Shown here one piece after another: positions 24,201 through 64,000 of a stretch of DNA of 64,000 nt (positions are counted from its first letter, which is position 1; each line of letters opens with the position of its first letter). Origin of the DNA: Setaria digitata (lineage: Eukaryota > Nematoda > Chromadorea > Rhabditida > Setariidae). The stretch is taken from assembly GCA_003640385.1 (NCBI GenBank), contig RCAB01000195.1:1-64000 (forward strand), written 5' to 3'. The translations under genes were made by a program, and so were the position numbers. The notes under the pieces are model-generated. The model made no database searches, was not told where the DNA came from, and saw only the letters and a program-made list of their open reading frames with translations.

Positions 24201-26183
24201 GATGGGTTACATTCCAATGAGAGAAATTAGATCATTTTTTTTTTAGATTTATCAGTCTACAATGTCTGTTGCTACTTATAAAAATAGCGTCCAATCTGCA
24301 GTTTAGGTTAAAAAGGTAATGCAAAATACATTAACTAGAAAACGGACCTTTACTTGCTGCATATTCTTCCACACAAACATTGAATTTGTCTTCGAAAAAT
24401 GATAACGAAGAAACCTAAAGTTGTGATGCCATAAATTCTTTTTAACAGCAAAAAAGAAAGAATTAACAAGTAATATGCATTCAGAGCCGAAGTAATACAG
24501 CTACGAACTTTTAATGACGTCGATCATCTAGAAGGGAATATATTAATTTGATTTCCTAAGCATATTTCCCTGCTAAATCCACTATCCTTTCTCTACTTTC
24601 TAATTATTATCAAAGCTTACTTGTTGTTGAGCGATCGCAACATATGGCACAATAATAATGCAACTCCTCCGTCGTGCAATCACTTCCCGTAGCATCACAA
24701 TCTGAGTAAAACAAAATCTTTCAGGAGATTCATATGTATGTACCACCCAAACGTTTCTCCGTTTATGTTAAGATCATTCAATTTCAATAATAGAAAAAGA
24801 CCGCATAAATAAAAATTACAGAAACCTCTGCGACGAGCGTTTTTCCTGCACCAGTTGGCATTGATATAATCATGTTTGCACCATCTATCAACTGTTTCTC
24901 GTTTAAGCACTGATTCTGCCATTCTAGAAATATAACTTAGAGTGGAAAAAAGTAAGGAACATGAAATAAGGAAAGTTATGGTAAATAAACTATAACTAAT
25001 TATAATTAAATCTTCGAAGATATTTACGATTATAATTTCACTTATAAACATGAAAATTTTCTAGAAGAATGTAAAAGCAAAGGAAACAGCAAGATTATAA
25101 ACATGAATGCTATAAAAAACAACAAAATTCCCTAACACACACCGTAAAAAGTAGAAATATTCCGAACTTTTCCATAAATATCACAAATACTTTTCATCTC
25201 CTCGTATTTATCACTTCGAGATGTGCTGGCGAAAAGTGCACAACCATAATCAGATTCAGTTTTAGAACTCTGTTAATCACACAGGTTGTTAAAAAAAATA
25301 CACCACTCCTAACATATATATTTTGTAGCTTCTTTAAAAAAAAACGATGGATAAGATCATACTTTTTATTTTAGGCATAATTCTTCCGTGAAGTAAACAA
25401 AATATAGGAGACTACAGTAATGTGCTTTAAGAAAAAGAAAGTGGAAAATAAATTTACCTGAATCAATCTGCTTGATTCCCTTCCTAACTTGGATGAAACG
25501 ATGGCTAAAAATCAATGAATTTGATTTAACTGTAGGAATACAAATTACATTATGAACTCTGCTCAGCAAAACAATAACCCTCTACAAATACCTGTGACCT
25601 GCTGCATCTCTGGTATTTTAAATGCTCTCGAGCAATTTGTTGAGCAAGAATTTCGTGTTGAGCGTAGCTGTGATTTACGTCTTGATGTACACAATCTGAA
25701 ATGAAATTATCACTAGGGCTAGGAATTATACAAGAGAACATGAGACAAATAACATACTATCAACTTATTAGCTTAGTATTTCTCTTATTATCAAATTATG
25801 CAGTAATTTTGCTTCCCATAAAAATGTCCCTTTCATTTTATTTTATTTGGCACGGTTACCTACCAAAAAACATTTTCAGAGTTTCAAAAGGATCTCCAAA
25901 TTTCTCAATGAAATCTAACTTAGTAGCTCACCGAATTCCTCACTCAATATTGCAGAGAATAATTTAGATAAAAAAAAAAAAAAAAAACAAATTCCCTCGA
26001 TCCTAGTGGATTCTAAAGTGGATTAAAATTTCCGAACTACACAAAACATTTTAACCTTAACCTTGACGGTTTTGCATCGCCAATAATATCGCAATTATTA
26101 CATCCCAACAGTTTCATCGATGTTTTCTTCATAATACCATAATTATCAGAACAGTCCGATACTGATCGAATTCGAGGCGACAT
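18255..26183 (-). CDS. HELQ: HELQ / HEL308-type DNA repair helicase, 23 exons, 871 aa
   Basis: Exons 5' to 3' (high coordinate first): 26183-26062, 25695-25592, 25504-25458, 25269-25143, 24923-24826, 24701-24621, 24414-24348, 23945-23812, 23556-23487, 22932-22835, 22670-22578, 22482-22346, 22115-21944, 21780-21568, 21272-21174, 21077-20943, 20776-20669, 20268-20176, 19859-19764, 19475-19305, 19203-19062, 18793-18687, 18356-18255. All phases agree. Motifs: Walker A TGAGKT (residues 157-162), DELH box (259-262), SAT (292-294), FCPT near 373, AYHHSG near 431, [10 protein letters not shown] (466-475) and [10 protein letters not shown] (493-502), followed by winged-helix/ratchet and helix-hairpin-helix-like regions to the C terminus. 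The family is a superfamily 2 3'-5' ssDNA helicase acting in replication-linked and recombination repair; the C. elegans member helq-1 acts with the RAD-51 machinery. The N terminus (about 130 residues) is Ser/Arg/Lys-rich and shorter than in the human protein. The first splice donor is ambiguous by 6 bases. Confidence 0.95.
21459..21512 (-). pseudogene. Partial duplicate of the HELQ motif V exon segment
   Basis: This 54-bp stretch matches 21688-21741, inside the true HELQ exon, at 51 of 54 positions and with a constant offset of 229 bases. On the minus strand it reads [17 protein letters not shown], against [17 protein letters not shown] in the exon. It lies in the intron between the exons at 21780-21568 and 21272-21174. 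Only motif V is present; the flanking parts of the exon are not copied, so it is not a complete alternative exon. Most likely a local partial duplication, with an assembly artefact as the other option. Confidence 0.8.
22201..22353. other. Single-N gap flanked by a 73-bp duplication (assembly join)
   Basis: Bases 22201-22273 and 22281-22353 are the same 73-bp sequence with one or two differences, and a lone N sits at 22274. The second copy includes the last 8 bases of a HELQ exon and its splice donor, so the first copy carries a spurious duplicate donor. This pattern is expected when overlapping contig ends were joined by a placeholder rather than merged. The coding model is unaffected. Confidence 0.85.
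23097..23345. repeat. TA-rich low-complexity block in a HELQ intron
   Basis: About 250 bases made almost only of A and T, with many (AT)n runs broken by TATTATA and TAAATA steps. It lies in the intron between the exon encoding LHMIGE (23556-23487) and the exon encoding GMSATL (22932-22835). A lone N at 23418, about 70 bases away, suggests that assembly was difficult here. Confidence 0.85.
23418..23418. other. Ambiguous base / contig join
   Basis: A single N next to a long TA-rich block, within a HELQ intron. Unlike the other two N positions, no duplicated flank was seen, so length may be missing or collapsed here. Confidence 0.7.
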
Positions 26184-26193
26184 GCTTAGCTCC

Positions 26194-26195
26194 CT
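26194..26195 (-). promoter_or_regulatory. Splice acceptor 10 bases before the HELQ start (probable trans-splice site)
   Basis: On the minus strand TTTTTCCAG is followed by ten bases and then the start ATG at 26183. Such a short leader is typical of nematode spliced-leader acceptors. A cis-spliced noncoding first exon further upstream cannot be excluded. Confidence 0.55.
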
Positions 26196-27345
26196 GGAAA
26201 AATCATTAAATCAATGGTTTATAAAATTAACATGTTAAATAAATGTCATGAATTCATTTTATGTTGCCAATTCGCAATACTCCACAGTTACAGATAAATA
26301 ATTTCATTATAAGCTATTCATTTATTAATTGCCTTTTTCGCTAATAAATGAAGAGATATTTACAGTTGATTTCTGCTCATTTCATAATCTAGAAGTTGTA
26401 CTAAAGTTTCTATAAATGCTTTTATGCTAAAAAAAAAAAAGGATATATTTAAGCAAGCTCTTCCGAAAAAAGAAAGCCCTAAACTAATTAATTGTTCTAT
26501 TTTAGGTTATGAAAAATTTCCCACAAAATAACTGACACTCTTTCCTATTTCTTTACTGTTTATTTAAATCCTCTCTTTCTTTTCCGTCATTGCTCGGTAT
26601 ATCCACGAGAACTATAATCTTTCGCTTCTTTTCAATCTTTGTCGAGGACTCACTTCTGCTACACCACTTTCCTTCTTTTCGTCCTCAGACACTGCTGAAT
26701 TCCATACTTTCTTAATTTATTCAATTCTTTGATATTCGCTCTCTCAGTAAGTTTAGCAAATCCCCATTACCTCCTCATTTCCCACAGTGCCTTTTCCCAT
26801 CCACACTCCCTACCACATATTTATTACCCGAAACCAAACTGCGCACCTGTCGCACTGGCGCTATTCATTATTAATTTATTTCATTTAGAGTGGTCCGTTA
26901 AAAACGTTTTGATATGAAAAAGTTACTTTTAACGGACCATAGAAGTAACAAAATTCATTTTATAGAGGTTTTTTTTTTTGGCAAAGCGGTGTACTGTCCA
27001 TTACATCGTGTGATTGATTTGGAATTAGTTTCAGGAGTACAATTTTCTAATTAATTTAATTAATTTATACTTCGTGGTTATTAAATACGGTACCATATTC
27101 TCTCAGTTTGGTTAATACCATTTCGTACACAAATACTTAAAATATGCGCAGACGTATTTATTTAAAGTAATGAATGGTTTTATTGTCTAGATTTGGTTGA
27201 TGGCATTTCAGTGAACAGTATTTAGAAATAAGTTTACGGTTTTGGCTCATAAGATTTTCGGCAAAAAAAAATTCAAAACATATACATACATAACTTATGC
27301 ATATTTTTTTCTTATTTCCTTTTAAACTGGTTTTCAGCTTTTCAG
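26196..27345. promoter_or_regulatory. Shared upstream region of divergent HELQ and TMEM147
   Basis: About 1.15 kb separates two head-to-head gene starts, so it should contain both promoters. Bases 26500-26880 are clearly less AT-rich and pyrimidine-rich on the plus strand, unlike the surrounding sequence. A hairpin-forming inverted repeat lies at 26891-26939. Open frames here (for example 26729-26917) are not supported as coding. No TATA box or initiator can be assigned with confidence. Confidence 0.55.
26891..26939. repeat. Inverted repeat, 13-bp perfect arms, in the divergent promoter region
   Basis: TGGTCCGTTAAAA (26891-26903) and TTTTAACGGACCA (26927-26939) are exact reverse complements around a 23-base spacer. 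It could be a hairpin or a paired binding site serving either or both divergent genes. Confidence 0.85.
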
Positions 27346-29398
27346 ATGACATTTCTTCACTTTGTCAATTGCGTGGCACTATCCTACGCACCATATTTCA
27401 TCGCTTATAGGTATTCTGGATTGTCGGAATATTGTTCTATATGGAAATGTGCTCATGCTGCTGTGGCGTATTTTTTGACACAACTTTGCAAAATGCTTGT
27501 CCTTGCAACATTTTTTCCTGCTAGCGATGCTAGTGGATTCGATATGATCCCGGTAAGTTTGGATATGGATCTTTGGAACTTTCATCCTCAGCCAGTCACT
27601 AATGTAATGTCTGATTTTACGCTTTTCTTTAAGCTTTAGGCGCGATTTCTTGTTCAAGTTATGAATCTTTTCCTGACCCTAATTTCGAGGCCTGGTTTCA
27701 GATCTGAATTTTGAATTTCACTTCATCTTTAAATTTAACGATTTTTGTTACTGGATGCTAGGCTAAAGTTAAGAATGACTTATAAAATTTTGGGTATTTT
27801 CGCTTTTCTTGCAGCTTGCAAAATAACCTTTTTATTTTATTCAGATTTCTTCATAAGACTGGAGTGAAATGAAGTAGATTTAATGCAGTTTCGAAAAAAA
27901 AATATTCTTGTTCACCAAATACTCCCTTTACTGCGGAGTGTTGATTATGTGAAAGTTTTTCCAGGAATTGATGAAAGCAAGTGCTGATATTTTCGATGTA
28001 ATGGGTCTACACGCTGTAATTGTCTATCTTATGGCAGGTAAAAGCGAAATACGATTTCTCGCTGTCGGTTTAGGTTGGGCTTTTGCACACAGGTAATTTA
28101 TAGCAGCTGTTTACTTTATATATTTCTCTTAACAGGCTATATTTGCCGAAGAACATTGGTAGATAATAAATGATTAAATGTTTCCTCACCACTTCATTTC
28201 TCAACAAGGAATAATAAAATTTTGGGTGTATTTTGCTTTTCCCGCAGCTTCAAAAATACCTTTTATTTTATTCCTTCATAAGATTGGGATAAAATGAAAT
28301 AGATTTAGCGCAGTTTCAAAAACTTTTATAACTTGATACGATATAAACCTTTTCCAGTATTCAATATTGATGGGGAGAAATCTTGAATTCAACTAATCTC
28401 AGCAAATGTTGGCGAAATATCCGTAAGAAAAGATTTATTTCAGTGTAGCTAGCCGTATGGTTGGTTTTTGGGTTGGTGCCCGAGCAACGGCGTTTCATTG
28501 GAAATATATTCAGATGGCCCTAAATTCCAATATTGATCTAGTTTTTTATATTGGTGAGCTTTTTTCTGTCCTATTTCATTATTTAACTTCTAGGAAGAGA
28601 TGGCTTATCACCTTTATGAATAAACTTATTTTACTTTATCTTCTGACTTTTCATTCCGAAATTATTTCATTCAATAGCCATTTATTTCCTTCCAAAAGTT
28701 TTTATGAATGCATGCGAGAGGATATGAACTGGATAAAAGATAGACGTATATTTCGATAATTCATTAAAGAGCTTATCCATGTTACTGTTGGCTTGCAGCT
28801 ATGGCAGCACTGGTCTGGTTATTTACTCGTAATGATTTGCGATCAGGGATGAAACGGATAGTTGCTTTGCTGATTACGCTGTGTGTTTTTCATGAATTCA
28901 TTGAACAGTAAGTTTATTTATCTTTTTATGAAAAAATCATCTTACAAGGCAACTTATTAGACTACCAAATTGGAAAGTAAATCTTATGCTTGTTTAGCAG
29001 AGTGAAGGATTTTCCTAAGATGTATTAAATAAAAATAAAATGATGCCGTGGTCATGTTGCATATTAGTACATGTTACATCGGACAGAAAGAATTCATCAA
29101 ATAACAGTGAAACAAACATATATTTTTTGCAATTTATGTTTTTTAGAGTTTGCCGTTTTCTCGAATAAAAAAGAGATCTCCCGTAAAGTTTAATTAAAAC
29201 TACATAATAATTTAGAGATGTTTAAATTTAAGTCTCTTAGCAGCAGTTGACTTACAATTCAGAGCGGCTGTTGTATACTTGGATCTTCGGTCCTGGACCT
29301 TGCTCGGAGCAAAGGCTATGTTTACGCTTGGGCTTGCAATGGGGACACTGGTTGCATATTCATCACTCGGAACGCACATGGCTCAGTATCGGAGTTAA
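27346..29398 (+). CDS. TMEM147: TMEM147 ER membrane protein, 5 exons, 229 aa
   Basis: Exons are 27346-27552, 27965-28092, 28444-28553, 28799-28907 and 29263-29398, all GT-AG with consistent phases. The start ATG sits directly after the acceptor CTTTTCAG, pointing to trans-splicing. The protein is close in length to human TMEM147 (224 aa) and shares family signatures: an N-terminal NCVALSYAPYF stretch, GLSEY at residues 25-29, QLCKMLVLATFFP near 46-58, and WVGARATAFHWKYIQM at 121-136. It is strongly hydrophobic throughout and should cross the membrane several times. In the family, TMEM147 joins Nicalin and NOMO in an ER complex associated with the Sec61 translocon that helps multipass proteins insert. 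Introns 1 and 2 share a duplicated block. The last exon is somewhat more diverged than the first three. Confidence 0.93.
27781..27900 (+). repeat. Duplicated block in TMEM147 intron 1
   Basis: This block runs from TAAAATTTTGGGT through CTTCATAAGA to GCAGTTTCGAAAA and matches 28206-28325 in intron 2 at roughly 80% by eye, with a few small gaps. It contains an acceptor-like TTCTTGCAG. The true exon 2 begins 64 bases after it. Confidence 0.75.
28206..28325 (+). repeat. Duplicated block in TMEM147 intron 2
   Basis: Diverged second copy of the block at 27781-27900, in the same orientation. About 34 bases downstream an acceptor-like TTTTCCAG is followed by ATTGATGGGGAG, which weakly resembles the start of exon 2, so the original duplication may have included exon 2 sequence that has since decayed. 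Confidence 0.7.
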
Positions 29399-30396
29399 AA
29401 AAAAAAGATGTTGTTGGAGAAGGAAGCGTAACATCAGTTCGTTATGTAAAGACGGGACGTTTGTGTTTGAAGCGAAAGACAACCATCTGGCAGAAATGTT
29501 ATTTACGATCTCTTTTCTATTGTTCTGTCGAAGCAATAAATAGTAAAACTGGCATTTTTTCGGCAATTTCCTAGGAAGTTCAAATGGACTCTTTCCTAGT
29601 CCTTTGTGATTATACATTGCTCAAATATCAACAGGCCAATTCAACTTCCACATGTCAAATGTGAACCATTGATCACGCCGACTACAACCTAATTCATCAT
29701 GAGTAACACTGAAGGGAATAAACCGCCGTAATGGTTTCGTACTCTGAACACCGTTTTTTTAGGTACAAATTTCCTGGATTGCTACACATCTGTTATACTG
29801 TAAATCTGTTAACCCAGGAGAGAAGGTCTTGGATCAAATTTCGACATATCCTCTGGGGTTTTATATTTCAGCACATTGGAAGAAGTCTTAGTTATTCTAC
29901 TAATTAAAACAATAAGTGCAAAAGTTTCCACTCAGTATGGTAAAATAATTGCCTTGTCGGACAAATATCAAGAGAAATGGAAGGGAGACTGTGTGTGTGT
30001 GTGTAAATGCAAATTTCGTTCAGGAGTAAATTTTGTAAAAATTTTTTTCCTGCATTTTCGATAAATGATTATACACAAGACACACCAAATACACATACAA
30101 ACAAACATAAAAGCAAACAGCTCTGGAGGACTGTCTGAGGCCAAATATATAAATAAGGGAAACGTCTTTACATCAAGAAATTAACTATGGCAAAACTAAG
30201 AATAAGCAGCATGTTCATTAAAAATTTCACAACATCCGGGACTGCATAAAAGCTAAATTAGATTTTGGAAAACCATAGAAAATAATAAGAAGTACAATAT
30301 AATATTGGATGAGAAACCCTGATTTGCTTCACTTATAATGAATGTATGAACAACTCAACAGAATATACATATTTCGTAAACAACAACTGCTCCGTT
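29399..30396. other. Convergent 3' intergenic region
   Basis: About 1 kb between the TMEM147 stop (plus) and the AGAP stop (minus). A canonical AATAAA at 29535-29540 is a good candidate TMEM147 poly-A signal, about 140 bases after its stop codon. A short GT repeat lies at about 29991-30003. The open frame at 29876-30064 shows no domain and is not called as a gene. Confidence 0.6.
29535..29540 (+). terminator. Candidate polyadenylation signal of TMEM147
   Basis: AATAAA on the plus strand, about 137 bases downstream of the TMEM147 stop codon. It is the first canonical hexamer after the stop. In AT-rich DNA this motif also occurs by chance. Confidence 0.5.
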
Positions 30397-59106
<28,710 letters not shown>

Positions 59107-60184
59107 AATCTATGGTACTTCTAGGTCAAATTAAAAAAGGAAAAAAAGAAATGATCTAGAAATTATCAAGTGGAAATGAATATACACAGTAGCTGAAATT
59201 AAAAATTTTAGCGCATATTTGGAAAAAAAAAAAAAAAAAAGATCAGATGTTCTTTTAGCAAGCTCCTATCATAATCATTCCTTTAATGAATATCCATCAT
59301 ACTCTAAGTACTATTTTCGAATTACAGAAAAGAAAAAAAAAAGAGGAAAAATTAATAATTCATTTACATAAATAATAGTTACATTAAAAAAAAAAGAACT
59401 ATAATTTAGGAAAAAAAAATTCACTTATAATAATAATTTTAAAACATAGACATTATCGATTCTTTTTTTTTTTTTTTTCAAGCATTTTAGGGAAAAGTTA
59501 AATTTTTAGCGAAAAAAAAGAGGAAGAAATGAAACGATTAGCCGAAAAATTCTCAAAAATGAAATGTATAAGAGAGACTGCGAATGAAAAATACTGCAAA
59601 AGTCTTTTGCAGCACAGTAAATGGAAAAGAAACTAAAATTTGAGAATTTATCAAAAAAATTCAGAGAGTTTTTACGATTCATAAATAGTCTAAGTAGAAC
59701 AAGCTAAGAAGAAGATGAAGCAACGCAAGCCTATTCCTTATTTTCACCTTAGTTTTGTTCTTTTTTTTTCCCTTCCTCTCCTCTTTCCCCTTCAAGAATT
59801 TTTCAAAACTTTAATGCAGTAAAAAAATTAGCAGAAAATAAAGGGGAAAAAATTATTAGGGATAAAATTCGAAAAGCAATTTCGTAAACATATCAATTAA
59901 TTCAACACTATTAACCTTAAACAGTCGATTCAGAAGCTTTAATTTGATTGAAAAATTAATGAAATGAGAAAAAAAAAAGTGAAACCACGATTGGGAGAGT
60001 CAAATATGAATATAAGCGCACCAGCATCGTCATGTAATTAATTAATTACTATTAGGCTGAAATAAAAGATCTTAAAATTCTATTTTCAAGATACAGAAAA
60101 AGGAAATGCCAATATAAGTAAAATATAAAGAGTCGCATATGATATAATTATTACATTATAATTGCATACAGCAATAATAATTGT

Positions 60185-60440
60185 AGAAATAATTATTATT
60201 GTTATTCATCATTACTTTTTGCTTTTTATTCATTTATTTTATTTTTTTATTTAATATTATCGTTCTGCTCATAGTTTTTACTATTATCACTATTATTATT
60301 AATTGCTTGTTATCATTATTACTATTATTATTATTTATTATTTGCTGTTTATTATTTATTGTGAAGTATTTGTCATTTATTATTTATCGCTTATTATTAT
60401 TATTATTATTATTATTACTGTTAGTATTATTATTAATTTT
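60185..60440. repeat. ATT trinucleotide-rich array
   Basis: TTATTATTATT runs with interruptions on the plus strand; the perfect part is near 60390-60415. It lies about 1.1-1.3 kb upstream of the AGAP start codon. Confidence 0.8.
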
Positions 60441-63400
60441 TACTTTTACTATTACTACCAGTTAAGCAACAAACACCAGCTTAAAATAATCAAAAAAATT
60501 TCTATTGAAAAACTGACCAAAAGGTAAAACTTCGAAATTTTGGAAAGATCACTTATGAATCCAAGCATCCTATCAGTTCATTTAAAATATGTAAGAAAGT
60601 GTAGTAGATAAAGTTTAAAATATTGAAATTAAAAATGAAATTGAAAATTTCAAAGATGTAAAATATTTTTTTTTTTTTAAACAATTGCTGAAAGCTCATA
60701 AAATTGAAATTGCTTTTCTTCTTATGTGCTTATTAAAATTCCTCGAAGATAGCTTATCATAGATTGCTTCTAATTTAAGATAATCGATCTAATTAATTTA
60801 AAAATATTTTCTTTCTGTGAATACGAAGAGAGAGAGAGAGAGAAGGAAAGAGGGAGAGAGAGAAAAGTAATAAATTGAAAATCATATCTAAATAAATTAT
60901 CGAAATATAAAATCAAAAATTATCATTTTTTTTTTTTTTTTTTAAATCTCATTTCCTTTCTCCTCTCTCTCTCTTTCTTTCTTTTTCAACGTTAAAAAAA
61001 AAAAAAAAAATGAAGGAAAATGGAAACAAATTTAACTGAAATAAAAGGAAAGAAATTTTTGAAAATCTTTCAAAATATAATTACAGATTTTTTTTTTTTA
61101 AAGCAAATTTTATATTTAATCAAACCAAAAAGGATGATGCATCAAGAAAATTTTGCATTTATTTAAGCGAATAAGGATGAATCAAAGAAAGGAAATAAAA
61201 TAAAATTTGTGTATTCCATTCAATAAATATTTGCAAGAAAAGAAAATATCACAGAAAAATTGTTGTAGAAATAAATAACACAAGGAAAAAGAGAAAGAAA
61301 TTAATTGAATTTTGATCAATTTGCTATTTGAGAGAGAAAAAAAAAAAAAAAAAATGAAACATTGTGAACAACTAACACTCTTTCATTCTTTTTAATTTCA
61401 CTTCATATTCATTTTTTTTCCGCAGTTTTAAATAAAAATTAAACTAATAATAATAATATTAATAAGAATTTGAAAAAAAAAAATGAAAGTCGTACACTTG
61501 CGGTATGCTTCCAAAATTCAAAATTTGAGATTTACGTAATTGAACGAATTTTTTCATTTAGCATAAAATTACCAATACAAGAAATACTTTCTTTCAAATT
61601 TTAATTAACAATGATATAAGAAGAAGAAAAAAAAAAAAAAAAACGTTACGTGGGATTAATTCATTTAAAATTCGTCCTAATTAAATATTTTATATGAATA
61701 TTTATTGCAAAGAACATATTAAATGAAAAAAAAAATGAATAGAATCATATGCTCATAAGGAAAAATATGATTAAAGTACGAAAAGTTTGCTCACAAACTA
61801 TGGCTTTTTAATTGATATTGATAACGAGATAGCACTAAACAAGCAAAGTTCAGTAACTCAAAATCATTCATTCTCATCATTCAAATCAAACAAGATTTAA
61901 ACTTTAATCGAAATTGCTGTTTATTTTCTGGTCATCATATTTGCTCAAATGATAATAAATGTTCAACTAACAAAAGATAAAAAATAAATAATTTTGGATG
62001 GAAAAAAAAAAATTTTTTTTTTTTTTTTCGAAATTGACAAAATGGAGAGGAAGAGGAAAAAGGCTAACCAAATAAGTTTTCTTTTATTCAGATTATTTCA
62101 GACTTCAGAAAATAGTAAAAAAAATCACAAGGCGATAAAAATTAGACAGCAAGCAAAAGTTATAATAAATGAATGAAAGAATCATTTATAACCCCAAGAA
62201 AGGAAAAATATATTTATATATATATATAACTATTCATTGTAATCGAATTTTTAAAAAGATCAATTAAGAAAAAAAAAAGGAAAAAATTTAGAAATGTTAA
62301 GGGAAGATTGATTGAGCGTAGATAAAAGAACAAAATTTTAAGACTTCTTAGTCAGATATTTACAATCCCATAATTAAAATTTTTATTAAAATCCAATCGT
62401 AAACAACAAAAGAGAAAGAAACGAATAAACGATAATGATGATAAAAATTTTAATATTTTAAAAATCCTTTTTTACTAAATTAAAATTACAGCATTTATTG
62501 CGACAATAGACGTGTGAGAAATGATAGAAATATCTTAGAGCCTTAGATTAATGGACAAGGGAAATTAAATTATAATTCGTGAAATTTAGTATTAATTATA
62601 GATTTAGAAAAGTCTTTCAAAAAAGAAAAAACTGAAATCACTTAAAATTAAGATTTTGACATTCTGAATAAAATGTTTAAGATTTCATTATCATTCATGC
62701 AAAACATGCTACCTTTGCGATTTCAGATCAGTCTACTCCTCAAATAAGAGAGATGCATTAATTTAATTAATTGTTGAACTCATTAAGAGCTCTCAAAAGA
62801 AGTAACAGTGTCAGGATGATGGCCAATCGGATCAAAAATAGCACAGATGTTAGATATTGAGCATCTCTCAAGAGATAATCCATACCTGACCCGAACTCGA
62901 CCTATTTAAAACAGTCGCACCTCAAGAGTGACCTGATCACTCGGAAATTGTTGCTAATCTTGAGAACTTGTTAAAGTCATTTTTAGTAATGCAGATAAGA
63001 TGATGACAGTTTCCGGGTTGAAAATAAGATCAAAAAATTAAAATTGCATGATGAGAGAAAAATTTCAGGTCTAATCTTGCTAAATTATATAACTCACGTA
63101 AAATTAAAAATTAATTGTAGGATTTTTCCATTAAAAAGGAAAAATATTAAGCAAAATTAAACGGAATAAGCAATGTAATTAATTTGGAAAGTTGGAAATA
63201 TTTGGAACAACTTAATTTAAATGTTAAATAAATAATTATATAACAGTGAAAATACATTTAAATTAGGAAAATTAAATAAAAAGTAAGTTATATAAACTTC
63301 CTGATGTGTGAATTCGATAGAAAAGTTCGACAATATATAAATTAACTGTAATCTTTTCGAAGTGTTAAAGAGAGAGAAAAAATATGAAAATGAATTTTTA

Positions 63401-63619
63401 ATTTAAATAAATCGTTTAAATGAAATAATATTGAAATAGTGCACATAAATGATATGCATCTATCTGGCCGATGCAGCTGCTCAGTCTAGTCTAATGGATT
63501 AATTATTTTCCGGCTTTGTTTATCATCCTGTTTTAGGCTAACGGAATAATGGAATAATGGATTTTGGTAAACAAATGGCAGCTGTATGCACAAATAGATT
63601 AAATGAAAATTATTGCTAT

Positions 63620-63940
63620 ATATCGGAAATGCATTACAAGTAATGAATTATAATTGGGGTATATATGATGATTGTGTGTCATTAGTGATTTAAGCTTATA
63701 AATGAATAATGTCCTTATCGGAAATATTCCGCTAATGAAAAAATAGCGAATTATAATTGGACTCAAATTAGCATACCTATATTGGAAATGCATTACTGTT
63801 AATGAAACGCAATTAAACTCAAGATGGACTATTCGTATCGTGAGAATAATTGCTATTAATGATTAAGCTTGATATAGAATATTTATAAGGGAAATGTTTC
63901 ATTAATAAATATCAATGAATTACAATTAAGTTTAAAAAAG
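63620..63940. repeat. Degenerate repeat sharing a GGAAATGCATTA / TAATGAATTATAATT core
   Basis: Four diverged copies of a unit read roughly TAT-GGAAATG-ATTA, then TAATGAA, then TTATAATTGG or a variant, beginning near 63621, 63714, 63778 and 63882. Unit spacing is irregular (about 65-105 bases). Function unknown. Confidence 0.45.
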
Positions 63941-64000
63941 GAAGGGAAAGTTTTTGATATGAACTTTTACCATTTAAAGGATGAAATCTGTTGCAAAATT

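Larger units (their letters stand above)
59107..64000. other. AGAP upstream region, no supported gene
   Basis: Upstream of the AGAP start, AT-rich, with an ATT-rich array (about 60185-60440), GA/CT tracts (60827-60866, 60961-60985) and many homopolymers. A minus-strand acceptor-like TTTTTAATTTCAG ends at 59193, 86 bases before the ATG, and may mark a trans-splice or noncoding-exon boundary. Two less AT-rich patches, about 62790-62960 and 63455-63560, may be regulatory. Open frames such as 60199-60465 are Leu/Ile strings from the repeat. Confidence 0.55.

Noticed and set aside
27379..27657. 92-aa minus-strand open frame
   Set aside because: Shadow of TMEM147 exon 1, whose plus-strand protein matches the family directly.
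60199..60465. Leu/Ile-rich membrane-like protein
   Set aside because: Translation of an ATT trinucleotide array; hydrophobicity is a by-product of the repeat.
62790..62960. Less AT-rich patch considered as a tRNA or other structured RNA gene
   Set aside because: No cloverleaf with conserved A and B box elements could be built by eye.

Overview
The window is eukaryotic nuclear DNA: very AT-rich, full of homopolymer, dinucleotide and trinucleotide tracts, with split genes that use GT-AG introns. Gene content, intron style (T-rich tract ending TTTCAG or TTTTAG) and coding starts lying 0-10 bases after a splice acceptor, as expected for spliced-leader trans-splicing, point to a nematode. The base composition and several very long introns suggest a filarial or other spirurid nematode; the exact taxon is inference. 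No rRNA, tRNA, CRISPR, prokaryotic operon or intact transposon was recognised.

Four protein-coding genes could be assembled exon by exon, with every splice phase agreeing. (1) 15621-17824 (+): 3 exons, 209 aa, an unrecognised single-pass protein with a C-terminal membrane segment. (2) 18255-26183 (-): 23 exons, 871 aa, a HELQ (HEL308/POLQ-like) DNA-repair helicase with all helicase motifs. (3) 27346-29398 (+): 5 exons, 229 aa, TMEM147, an ER translocon-associated multipass protein. (4) 30397-59106 (-): 18 exons, about 1225 aa, an AGAP / centaurin-gamma Arf GTPase-activating protein (C. elegans cnt-2 family) with GTPase-like, split PH, ArfGAP and ankyrin domains.

Layout: 1-15620 is gene-poor. 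Gene 1 and HELQ converge across 0.43 kb. HELQ and TMEM147 diverge from a 1.15 kb shared upstream region. TMEM147 and AGAP converge across 1 kb. AGAP fills the next 28.7 kb, mostly as introns; two introns exceed 8 kb and separate the GTPase-like domain from the rest. 59107-64000 again holds no recognisable gene. The genes are functionally unrelated and nothing suggests an operon.

The most useful second-look items are: a 54-bp near-identical copy of the HELQ motif V coding segment inside the neighbouring intron; two single-N gaps flanked by 73-74 bp direct duplications that look like unmerged contig ends; homologous blocks in two TMEM147 introns; a trinucleotide tract encoding a Thr/Ala linker in AGAP; a 34-bp minisatellite; and a near-perfect 26-bp palindrome. 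I found no convincing previously undescribed biological system; the main genes are conserved families.
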